A DNA stretch of 64,000 nucleotides from Porphyra umbilicalis (lineage: Eukaryota; Rhodophyta; Bangiophyceae; Bangiales; Bangiaceae): assembly GCA_002049455.2 (NCBI GenBank), contig KV918767.1, forward strand, positions 180,256-244,255. Reading direction: 5' to 3'. The first letter of the stretch is position 1. Each line of letters starts with the position of its first letter. The notes under the pieces were generated by a model, which worked only from the letters and a program-made list of their open reading frames with translations, was not told the origin of the DNA and ran no database searches. Made by a program: the position numbers and the translations under genes. Positions 55,363 to 64,000 of the stretch are shown one piece after another.

Positions 55363-57093
55363 ATGGGGCGTGGTGCCGCTTGGCTGGTGGCCGAGAACAT
55401 GGCTCTTATTAAGGCGTGGCTCATTGAGTCCAACAACCCAATCCGGGGGACGGACCAGTCGGGCAAGGAGTTTTGGGGCCGAGTGCTCAAGAGCTGGCAG
55501 CACATCCTGCAGGGCGAGGCGGAAGCGCGGGTCAAGGCGGCGCGGGACCAGCGCGGCTTTGAGGCGCTGCGCAAGCAGTGGGCCAAGATGGTCGCTGGGG
55601 TGATGGAGTTTTCAAGCTGCATCGTGCAAGCGAAGCTGGCCAAGCCGACCGGCATCGCTACACACGCTGATCTTGTGAACTGTGCTGAGGGGATTTTCTG
55701 CGGGACAAGCGTGTACGGCCGCATCCGCGGTGACCATGCCGACGACGTGGCCAAGGGGAAAAAGACCAAGCGCCGTAAGAAGCAAGTGTCGTGCCCGTGG
55801 GCGCAGTATTGGGAGCAGCTGAAGGACCAGGACCGATTCAAGTCGGCGGCCGCCGCGTTTTCGGCCCTCCAGAAGAAGGCGGCGACCGCGCAGGCTCGTG
55901 CCGCGGCGAGGGCGGCGGCGGCTGCCGCGTCGGGCGACGGTGGACCAGCAGCTGAGCAAGCGGCTGCCGGGGCGGACCCCGCTCCGGCGGCCGCTGCAAA
56001 CGCGGCGGCCGCCAGCAACGATGAGGGCAACACGGCGGCCGCCGACAAGGTTGAGAGCGACGAAGACGAGCAGGGCCCGTGGGCGGGCCGCCCCATTGGC
56101 AGCAAGGCGGCCAAGCGCGCCCGTGCAGACAGCATTGCCGACGACCGCACCATCGGCCGCATCGCGAGCGCCGTCGAGAAGCTGGGCGACGCGACGACAC
56201 AGAGGACGGCAATGATGGCCTTCAGTCTTCCCTTTATGCGCACAACACCTGAGGGTGCTGGATTTTGGGCTCACCAGGCCAAGAAAATACTCGCGACGGA
56301 AGGCATCAAGGTCAAGGCGCCCGAGAAGGCGGGCGACGCGTCGGCTGCCGCTGAAGGAGACGCACAAGACACGAGCAAGAACAAGGTCGTCGCGCCATCC
56401 CCGTTGGGGGACGTGGCGGACTTATCCGCCATTGACGACGTCTCCGCAACGGGGAACGCGGCCGCGGAGGAGGACGTGACGGTTGTGGCGGACACCAGGT
56501 CGTCGGTGTCGCCACCGGTGGCGCCGCCGGCGTTGGTGGAGGAGACAGCGGACGCGTCCACGAGGCCGACGTCTGCGGCAGCACCAGCAGCGACGGCGGC
56601 AGCAGCGACGGCCGCCGCTGGGTCTGTGCCGACACTAGCGGCGGCATCGTCAACGCCGACGTCCGGAGCGGCACCGGCGGCGAAAGTGCCTTCGTCGTCG
56701 CCCGCACCGTCGACCGCTAACAAGCAGCGCGGCCGCCGAGCGCTGGCGACGAAGCGCAAGCAGGCAGCCTGGTCCATGAACAAGCAGATGCAGACGACAG
56801 TCGACCTGACTTCACCTCCGCCAGCGGCGCCTGCGGCGTCCGCGGCGCGTGCGGCGCAATCTTCATTGGCGGCGGCCGCGGCGGCGGCCGCAGCGGCAGT
56901 GGCGGCGTCAAATGACGCGCGCCGCACGCCGCCGCCGGCCAGCCGGCAGCGGCCGCCGCCGCCGCCGCCCGGGTCTTCCTCTGACGAATCCCTATCTGAC
57001 GGCGGCGGCTTTGACGGCTTTGACAGCGATCTGATTGCAGCGTTTGAGCGCAACGGTGGGCGTTCATCCAGTGAGTCCGAACACGGCGAGTAG
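55363..57093 (+). CDS. MYB/NAM-like accessory protein of a PIF/Harbinger transposon
   Basis: A 576-residue single-exon protein. The N-terminal domain reads WLVAENMALIKAWLIESNNP, then GTDQSGKEFWGRVLKSW, FEALRKQWAKMVAGVMEF and CPWAQYWEQLKDQDRFKSA. This W..EE..LI.AWL..S.D...G..Q....FW pattern is that of the MYB-like/NAM-associated proteins encoded as the second gene of PIF/Harbinger elements. In studied elements this partner binds the transposon ends and brings the transposase into the nucleus. A basic KGKKTKRRKK patch suggests a nuclear signal. The rest is Ala-rich with an acidic block (KVESDEDEQ) and a C-terminal DSDLIAAFERN. It faces the transposase across about 4.2 kb, and its intact frame suggests a fairly young copy. 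Confidence 0.75.
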   Translation: MGRGAAWLVAENMALIKAWLIESNNPIRGTDQSGKEFWGRVLKSWQHILQGEAEARVKAARDQRGFEALRKQWAKMVAGVMEFSSCIVQAKLAKPTGIATHADLVNCAEGIFCGTSVYGRIRGDHADDVAKGKKTKRRKKQVSCPWAQYWEQLKDQDRFKSAAAAFSALQKKAATAQARAAARAAAAAASGDGGPAAEQAAAGADPAPAAAANAAAASNDEGNTAAADKVESDEDEQGPWAGRPIGSKAAKRARADSIADDRTIGRIASAVEKLGDATTQRTAMMAFSLPFMRTTPEGAGFWAHQAKKILATEGIKVKAPEKAGDASAAAEGDAQDTSKNKVVAPSPLGDVADLSAIDDVSATGNAAAEEDVTVVADTRSSVSPPVAPPALVEETADASTRPTSAAAPAATAAAATAAAGSVPTLAAASSTPTSGAAPAAKVPSSSPAPSTANKQRGRRALATKRKQAAWSMNKQMQTTVDLTSPPPAAPAASAARAAQSSLAAAAAAAAAAVAASNDARRTPPPASRQRPPPPPPGSSSDESLSDGGGFDGFDSDLIAAFERNGGRSSSESEHGE

Positions 57094-57469
57094 ACCGACA
57101 TGCCTATGCCCACTGTCTTGTTTGTTTTGTCATGCTTGCTGCTTCCCAGTGCACCCTGCGTGTGGCGGTGCAGCTTTGTAGGGGATTGTGCTTTCTGCCT
57201 CGTGTTGCTGTGTCACTGTGGTGCCTCGGAGAGCTGTACGGGGGGCCATCGTAGCAACACATGGTCTTTTTTTTCCCCGTTGGGCAGCTTTTTTTTTTTC
57301 CTACGCAACTTGTCTGTGTGCTCGTATCATGCACCGCGCGATGCCACCGCCTCCCAACCCACACACCCCTCAGGCCCCTTCTCATCTCAACCCTCGCCTT
57401 GTCCACTGGCGCACAACGCGCGCTCGCCCCTGCGGGCCACAAGGCCGCCGCACCAGGACAGAGCATGGC

Positions 57470-58600
57470 CGCACCAGCGGCCGCCGCCGCCGCCCTGCCA
57501 GCGCTCAGCAGCTGCGCGCGTGCGCCCAAGGCGGGGGCGGCGGCCGCGGACTTGGTGCACGCAGGCGTGCCGCTTGCTCGCCTGCGGCCGCCGCCACCCC
57601 GCCAGCGTTCAGCAGCTCAGGGCGTGCGCACAAGGCGGGGGCGGCGGCCGCGGCCTTGATGCACGCAGGCGTGGGGGTCTCTCGCCTGCGGCCACCGCCG
57701 CCCCGCCAGCGCTCAGGAGCAACGCGCGTGCGCCCGATGCGGGGGCGGTGGCCGTGGCCTTGGTGCGCACAGGCGGGCCGGTTGCTCGCCTGCGGCCGCC
57801 GCCGCCCCGCCAGCTCTCGGCAGCCCAAGTCGGGGGCGGCGGCCGTGGCCTTGGTGCGCACAGGCGGGCCGGTTGCTCGCCTGCGGCCGCCGCCGCCCCG
57901 CCAGCTCTCAGCAGCCCAAGGCGGGGGCGGCGGCCGCGGCCTTGGTGCGCACAGGCGGGCCGGTTGCTCGCCTGCGGCCGCCGCCGCCCCGCCAGCGCTC
58001 AGCAGCTACGCGCGTGCGCCCAAGGCGGGGGCAGCGGCCGCGGGATTGGTGCACGTAGCAGGCGTGCGGGCTGCTCGCCTGCGGCCGCCGGCGCCGCGCC
58101 AGAACTGGGCAGCTCCGTGCGTGCGCCCAAGGCAGGGGCGGCGGCCGCGGGATTGGTGCGCGTGGGCGTGCTGTCGGTGCGCCAGTGGCCGCCGCCGCCT
58201 CGCCGTCGCATGGCAGCCCCGAGGGGGGGCCCGAGGCGCGGGTGGTGGCCGCATGCCTGGTCCACGCGGCCGCACCGTCGGTTCGCCAGCGGCCGCCGCT
58301 GCCCTACCAGCGCTGCGGAGCTCGGAGAATGCGCGAAAACGGTGTGGCGGCCGCAGGGTTGGTGCACGCGGTCGTGGGGGCAACGTACTCGCCTGCGGCG
58401 GCCGCTGCAGCTCTAGCGCCGGGCAGCCCCGAGCGGGCGCCCGAGGCGGGGGTGGCGGCCGCCGGCTGCGTGCGGGGGGGCGTGCGGTTGTTTCGCCTGC
58501 GGCCGCCGCTGCCGCGCCAGCGCTGGGAAGCTCTGGGCGTGCTCCAAAGGCGGGGGCGGCGGCCGCGGGATTGGTTCGTGCGGGCCTGCGGTCGTTTCTT
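57470..58600. repeat. Tandem array of 90-114 base GCGGCCGC-containing units
   Basis: Units with GCTCGCCTGCGGCCGCCG and AGGCGGGGGCGGCGGCCGCG recur about ten times (for example 57573, 57786, 57877, 57967, 58077). Spacing is about 90 bases in the middle, 106-114 elsewhere. Copies decay to the right. The array lies just after the accessory gene. Confidence 0.85.
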
Positions 58601-59239
58601 TTGCTTCTCGCCTCCTGGTTGGCTGATTTTCTAGCGCCGAGAACGATCTGAATTCTCATTGGTCCGTAATAAGCCTAATTCTGCTTGCTGACATAGCCCC
58701 TCTCCGAGACGACGTCAAACCGGCGGCTGATGCGGCATAAATGCACCAAAGGTCTCTCCTCGCGGCGAGGCCTCCTCCCCACCGCTATTTGACAGGAATG
58801 AAGGGTGGTGTGCAAAACACAGTGGCGCTCGTGATTGGCTCACACTAGTCCAGCCCTCTCACTCTCACGCTGAATGCAGACCCGCCCATACCTGCGGCTG
58901 TCGGCTGTCTCCCGCGTGTGCTCGTGCAGAGGCCGATGGGGATGTGCGAGTGGGGGGGGGAGGGACGCTGGCGGTGGTCTCGCGAGGGGAGCGGCGGCAG
59001 CCGCTGCCGTGGCCGCTGAGCGGGCGCTTTCACTCCGCCGCCGCTGTTCTTGGCGGCGCACTGTGAAGGCCGCACAATGGGGGCTCTACACAGCTTGGCC
59101 GCGGCCAAGCACCCACGAGATTGGCAGCCCCTGCCCGGTGGGCCGGGCTCGGCGGCGCTCAGCCGCCGCCACCGCCCAGCCACGATGTGAGCGACAGCGC
59201 ACGGCGGCGGCCGCCGCGCGTTAACGGCCGGAGCTGCGG
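58601..59239. other. No gene recognised between two arrays
   Basis: Lower-GC spacer inside the Harbinger element. Short frames only; nothing recognised. Confidence 0.35.
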
Positions 59240-61100
59240 CCGGCGGCCGCCACACGTAATGTCACGTACGGCGGCCGCCACGGCGTACTCGTGCCCACGA
59301 CGGCGGCCGCCGCCCAACAACCACCAGCTCGTTTGCCGTCGTCTGGAGTCGCGGTGATCGGCGGCCGCCGCCACCCAACAACGGCGTGCGCGACGGCTCA
59401 CGCCAGCGGCCGCCCCGCATCATTGACTGCAGCTGTGGCCGGCGGCCGCCGCGCATCAGGTTGAGTGCGGCGGCTGCCGCGGGGGACCAGTTTCCACAAC
59501 GGCGGGCGCCGCCCACCAACCACGAGCTCGTCTGCCAATGTCGAGTGCGCTGGTGCTCGGCGGCGGCCGCCACCCAACAATGGCGTGCGCAACGGCACCT
59601 GTCGGCGGCCGCCGCAAGATTCTGACGAGTGCTGCGGCTGCTGCGTCGTCCAAGAGTTCACGACGGCGGCCGCCATCGACCAGCCACACCCTCGGCTGCC
59701 GTCGGCGAGCGCGGTGGTGCTCGGCGGCGGCCGCCGCACATCAAATTCCAGTGCGGCGGCCGCCGCGTCGTGCAAGAGTCCACGACGGCCGTCGCCGCCC
59801 ACCAACCACAAGCTCGTCTGCCGTTGTCGAGTGCGCTTGTGCTCGGCGGCGGCCGCCACCCAACAATGGCGTGCGCAACGGCACCTGTCGGCGGCCGCCG
59901 TACAATTCTGACGAGTGCTGCGGCCGCTGCGTCGTCCAAGAGTTCACGACGGCGGCCGCCACCGACCAGCCGCATCCTCGGCTGCCGTCGGCGAGCGCGA
60001 AGGTGCTCGGTGGCGGCCGCCGCACGTCATGGTCCAGTGCGGCGGCCGCCGCGTCGTGCAAGAGTCCGCGACGGCCGTCGCCGCCCACCAACCACAATCT
60101 CGTTTGCAGCTGGTCGGTGCGCCGGTGCTCGGCGGCGGCCGCCGCCTAACAACGGCGTGCGCGACGATACCTGTTCGCGGCCGCTGCGTCGTCGACAAGC
60201 TCACGACGGCTGCCGCCGCCGACCAGCCACACCCTCGGCTTCCATCGGCGAGCGCAGAGGTGCTCGGCGGCGGCCGCCGCACATCAAGTTCCAGTGCGGC
60301 GGCCACCGCGTCGTGCCAGAGTCCACGACGTCGGTCGCCGCCAACCAACCACAAGCTCGTCTGCCGTTGTCGAGTTCGGCGGTACTCGGCGGCGGCCGCC
60401 ACCCAACAGCGGCGTGCGCGACGGCACATGTTAGCGGCCGCCGCACAATTCTGACTAGTGCGGCGGCCGCTGCGTCGTCGAAGAGTTCGCGACGGCGGCC
60501 GCCGACGACCAACCACACCCTCGGCTGCCGTCGGCGAGCGCGGTGGTGCTCGGCGGCGGCCGCCGCACATCAAGTTCGAGTGCGGCGGCCGCCGCGTCGT
60601 GCAAGAGTCCACGATGGCGGTCGCCGCCCACCAACCACAAGCTCGTCTGCCGTTGTCGGGTGCGCCGGTGCTCGGCGGCCGCCGCCACCCAACAGCGGCG
60701 TGCGCAACGGCACCTGTCGGCGGCCGCCGCACAATTCTGACGAGTGCGGCGGCCGCTGCGTCGTCGAAGAGTTCACGTCGGCGGCCACCGCCGACCAGCC
60801 ACATCCTCGGCTGCCTTCGGCGAGCGCGGAGGTGCTGGGCGGCGGCCGCCGCACATCAAGTTCCAGTGCGGCGGCCGCCGCGTCGTGCAAAAGTCCACGG
60901 CGGTGGCCGCCGCTGGCGAACGACAGGCTGTTTTGCGGCTGTAGGGTGCGCCGGTGCTCGGCGGCGGCCGCCACTCAACAAAGGCATGCGCGACGGCGCC
61001 TGTCGGCGGCCGCCGCATAATTCTGACCAGTGCGGCGGCCGCTGCGTCGTCCAAGAGCGCACGACGGCGGCTGCCGGGCGGCGGCCGTCGCACGTCAAAG
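59240..61100. repeat. 286-base satellite array with GGCGGCCGCC cores
   Basis: The landmark CTCGGCGGCGGCCGCCACCC lies at about 59556, 59842, 60128, 60385, 60671 and 60957; spacing is 286 bases except one 257-base copy. Each unit carries about six GCGGCCGC cores at roughly 45-50 base intervals, in an order that repeats between units. It stays open in several frames because of composition and has no Met-led coding signal. It lies between the convergent Harbinger genes. Confidence 0.9.
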
Positions 61101-61298
61101 TCAAAAGCGGCGGTCGCCGCTGCCGCCCAAGCACGTCACCTGTGACATGCTGTCGTGGTAAATATGATGAGACGTAGGTTAACACGTAGGAACAAAACAT
61201 TTAACGACCACACCCCATCGTCACAGGCAACTGTCACACACAGCATCTCACGGCGCGCAAAAGTAGTACGGAACGATAACAGTACAGACAGAAAATCA

Positions 61299-63056
61299 TC
61301 AATCAACATACGGACTCAGCAAGTCACCGCGCTGCGCAAAAACGTGCGCGCATAGATCCTCGCGAAGCGCTTCATGCTCCTCCCGGCACTTGGCCTCACC
61401 GGTGGCCACCAGAATGCGCATAAATTCGCTCATGGGCGCCACACCAGCGGCTCCGACTGCAGGTGGTGGATAGCCAGGTGCACCGCCCAGGTCTGCCAGC
61501 CCCCCCGCGGCAGCACCGGCTCCGCCTCCATCCGCGGCCCCTCCTGCCCCGGCACCCCCCGCCTGATCCCCTCCCTCTCCGGCGTTTCCGGGCCCAACGC
61601 CGCCGACGGCGGAGCCAGTGCCCGCGCCGGCCCCGCCCGCCTCTCCCGCCGCCCCAAGAGCCGCTTCGCCACCGTCCCCTGCAGGGCCCCCGCCGGCGCC
61701 CGCGCCATCTGCGGCTCCAGCGCCCAGGCCGGCCCCGCCCACCGCGTCCGCCGCACCAACCCCAACAGCCGCACCGCCGCCTCCTCCCGCGGGGGCCCCG
61801 CCGACGCCCGCTCCGTCGGCGGCGTCAGGGCCCACTCCACCCCCACCCGCCCCGTCTGCTCCGCCCGCACCACCCGCCCCGTAGTGGGTGGATCGCGACC
61901 GAGACAAAAAGTTGTCTCGGCTTGCCTCCACCACCATGTTGTGGAGTATCGCGACCGTCTGGGTTGTAAGCACCATACGGGGCACTGTCCACATCCGGCA
62001 GGGGTGAAGCATGACATGAAAACGTGAAGTAAGGATGCCGAAAAGCCGCTCAACGTCCTTCTGCAGAGCCTCCTGCAGGCGATTGAACGTGCGCTGCTCA
62101 GGCGTCTGGGGGTTGGGGTACGGGGCCACGAAAAACGCAAAACGGGGGTAAATTCCGTCCACAAGGTGATACAGCAAGGTGCGGGTATTCCCATTGACAG
62201 TAAACGAAAAGTCACGCGGTGGCCACTTCCCAGTGACGACATCCATGTACATAGGCGATTGGTACAGGACGTTAATATCATTGAGACTCCCAGGACTCCC
62301 CGCAAAAATGTGGTAGATCCACATGTCTTCATCACAGATAGCCTCAATGACGATGGATCGTCGCCCGTCCCGACCCTGGTACGTGCCCGCACGCGCCTTG
62401 GGGCACGACGACCACTCCCAATGCGAACAATCAAGCGACCCAAGACACCCAGGTAACCCCCGCTCAGCATTGCGCGCCAGGATGCTCTCAATCTCGCGTC
62501 TCGTGGGGGGTCGTAGGTAAAGTGGGCCGAAGTCATCCACCATGAACTCAGTGAAGAGCTTGACCGCGGTCGCAATGGTCGATCGGGACAACCGCACATA
62601 CTCGTCCGCGCGGTCATATGACTCGCCATAGGCGAGTACGCGGAGCACGGCCTCCAGCTTCTGCAGGGAATGAGCCTGCGGCTGCCCAGTCGCATTGACG
62701 CGTTGCACCCAAAAAGGGCGGTCCTTGATCGCCCGGTAGATCCGAAGGAAGACCGACATTGGAACGCGAAAGCGCCGCTCAAACTGCTCTCGACCGAAAA
62801 CCGGGGGCAGGCCGTCCACGCCAAAGTAATCGCGTAGAATACACTGCAACCCAAGCGCAAAGTTGCGTGGCCGGTTAGGGATCCGACCGGGTACGGAGCC
62901 CCGGTACCGCGGCCGATGGATTTGCGCTGCGGCAAGTGCCCGCCGTCGCGCCTCCAGCAATGTAGCGACACGAGCGGCCACTACGACCGACGTCGTAACG
63001 TCGTCGTTAGCCCCCTCGTCCTCCTCCCACCCGCTCAGAGCCATCGCGCCGTCCAT
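61299..63056 (-). CDS. PIF/Harbinger DDE transposase (HARBI1-like)
   Basis: A 585-residue protein from the ATG at 63056 (MDGAMALSGWEEDEGANDD); the frame is open further up to 63389 through a repeat-rich segment that is less likely to be translated. The nuclease domain (DDE_Tnp_4 type) is intact: Asp209 in GSLDCSHWEW, Asp260 in SPGSLNDINVL and Glu336 in DVERLFGIL. Other landmarks are VLRVLAYGESYDRADEYVRL, FVAPYPNPQTPEQRTFNRLQ and TVAILHNMVVEASRDNF. Enzymes of this family cut out DNA and insert it at TWA sites. After the nuclease comes a Gly/Ala-rich tail of about 150 residues, unusual for the family, then a short charged end (EEHEALREDLCAHVFAQRGD). It converges on the accessory gene. Confidence 0.9.
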   Translation of the reverse strand: MDGAMALSGWEEDEGANDDVTTSVVVAARVATLLEARRRALAAAQIHRPRYRGSVPGRIPNRPRNFALGLQCILRDYFGVDGLPPVFGREQFERRFRVPMSVFLRIYRAIKDRPFWVQRVNATGQPQAHSLQKLEAVLRVLAYGESYDRADEYVRLSRSTIATAVKLFTEFMVDDFGPLYLRPPTRREIESILARNAERGLPGCLGSLDCSHWEWSSCPKARAGTYQGRDGRRSIVIEAICDEDMWIYHIFAGSPGSLNDINVLYQSPMYMDVVTGKWPPRDFSFTVNGNTRTLLYHLVDGIYPRFAFFVAPYPNPQTPEQRTFNRLQEALQKDVERLFGILTSRFHVMLHPCRMWTVPRMVLTTQTVAILHNMVVEASRDNFLSRSRSTHYGAGGAGGADGAGGGGVGPDAADGAGVGGAPAGGGGGAAVGVGAADAVGGAGLGAGAADGAGAGGGPAGDGGEAALGAAGEAGGAGAGTGSAVGGVGPGNAGEGGDQAGGAGAGGAADGGGAGAAAGGLADLGGAPGYPPPAVGAAGVAPMSEFMRILVATGEAKCREEHEALREDLCAHVFAQRGDLLSPYVD

Positions 63057-63109
63057 AGCGCCGGCACCACGTAGTGTGCGCGAGACCGTCTGTGGCGCGC
63101 GCGGATGTA

Positions 63110-63255
63110 GGGAGCACAACGATCGCGAGCACGACGGTGACGCGCACGGCGGTAACGCGCACGGCAGTAGCGAGCACGACGATGGCGAGCACGACGGTGA
63201 CGCTCGCGGCGGTAACGCACACGGCGGTAGCGAGCACGACGATGGCGAGCGCGGT
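63110..63255. repeat. Tandem repeat upstream of the transposase
   Basis: Units of GCGAGCACGACGGTGACGC, GGCGGTAACGC and CACGGCAGTA recur about every 60 bases just before the transposase start. It may be part of the promoter or of a longer N-terminus. Confidence 0.7.
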
Positions 63256-64000
63256 CGTCGACGGCGCACGTCGACGACAGGGGCGCGCCTGGGCCTGGGA
63301 TACAGGATTCCCCCCCTCCCATCAGTTGGGACCCAGCTGGCCGCCCCAAGAATAGTTTCTCGGACGTACCGGAACCTGCTATCCGGCACACCCTTGCAAT
63401 CGTGCTGTTTGTTCCTGTCGCATGACCAATCGTACGCGAGGATCCTTCCGACTCACTAATACGTATGAGATACTTCGACCTTCGAGTGGCACATACGTAC
63501 CGACTGGTTGTCATGACGGGCTGTCACCCGCGAGAGACGGTTACGCAGCGTCCTTCATGTCCAGGAGCCTGACGCTGGTACCACCGTATCGGCTAGGTCA
63601 GGAGAGTTTCTCTCTTGAGCATCAGCGTATCATGCATGACGCCCCGCCCGTGACACAGAATGAATGGACGGTCCGGATTCCTAGAACTCATAGGACACTT
63701 GACCGAGCCAGGCGCTGACAATCTCAATGTTGCTACGTCGTTGGCCTGGGCGTCTTCCAAAACACACAGTCACATTGATCATGGCGCCCGAGTCTGACAA
63801 AGCGGCCCGAAGACCAACTCGAGTGCTGTCTGCCACCCTCCTCGATCCTGGGGCGCGGTCGCAAAGATCCTGGCCGCATGCCACGGATCTCTGTCGCCCT
63901 CATACGTCGCGACCTCTCACGCAGTTCGCGTCTTTGTCTCCAGTGTTGGGGTGAATCGATGCGTCGGTCACGCGTCAGAATCTGATCAGTGCATTGCGCC
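63256..64000. other. No gene recognised; probable right flank of the Harbinger element
   Basis: Lower-GC sequence upstream of the transposase. It should contain the transposase promoter and perhaps the right terminal repeat, but no inverted match to the left side was found by eye. No gene seen. Confidence 0.3.

Noticed and set aside
59629-61020. 463-residue frame across the 286-base array
   Set aside because: Open only because of the repeat composition; frames on both strands are equally open.
63120-63250. CRISPR-like short repeats
   Set aside because: Repeats are contiguous degenerate units without unique spacers, in a eukaryotic genome.

Overview
This 64 kb window is nuclear DNA of a eukaryote: spliceosomal introns, a cytosolic ribosomal protein (uS3, P2), Mediator and SWI/SNF subunits, an oligosaccharyltransferase subunit and U6 snRNA processing are all present. 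A five-exon FKBP with a chloroplast plus thylakoid-lumen targeting signal makes it a photosynthetic eukaryote. The very high GC content, long runs of G or C, Ala/Gly/Pro-rich proteins, few short introns and compact genes fit a bangiophyte red alga of the Porphyra/Pyropia type. That assignment is inference; a marker gene or plastid sequence would settle it.

Layout. 1-2.3 kb: palindromic GAACGGGAG repeats and no clear gene. 2.36-5.84 kb (+): a MYB transcription factor whose two repeats are far apart. 6.0-6.95 kb (-): USB1-type U6 snRNA phosphodiesterase, with a hAT-like element inserted 66 bp upstream of its start. 8.9-9.6 kb (-): uS3. 10.2-11.15 kb (+): MED8. 11.5-15.3 kb (-): SNF12/BAF60 subunit of SWI/SNF. 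17.3-19.5 kb (+): a helicase-associated-domain repeat protein. 20.2-21.7 kb (+): mitochondrial-type uS5. 22.5 kb (+): the 46-residue OST4. 23.9 kb (-): P2. 25.2-32.96 kb: two divergent tyrosinase-family genes sharing one intron position, with a second hAT-like element between them; the left one has lost most copper ligands. 34.3-36.5 kb (-): a membrane-anchored trypsin-like protease. 38.1-39.0 kb: a third hAT-like element. 39.4-41.6 kb (+): a DDHD-type phospholipase. 42.7-44.5 kb (-): the lumenal FKBP. 46.3-48.0 kb (+): an unrecognised two-exon gene. 48.4-49.2 kb: a hAT-like end with a Harbinger-type miniature element in it. 50.4-51.05 kb (-): an unrecognised gene. 53-63.4 kb: a large PIF/Harbinger DNA transposon with a DDE transposase, a MYB/NAM-like accessory protein and several tandem arrays sharing a GCGGCCGC core.

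The host genes form no pathway or operon; they are single housekeeping and lineage genes. Five host genes (SNF12, the helicase-associated protein, uS5m, tyrosinase 2, DDHD) change reading frame in low-complexity sequence, mostly at long C or G runs. This is more likely sequence error or run-length variation than five dead genes. All eight introns were inferred from reading-frame continuity and protein-family conservation; six of the eight donors read GTACGT.
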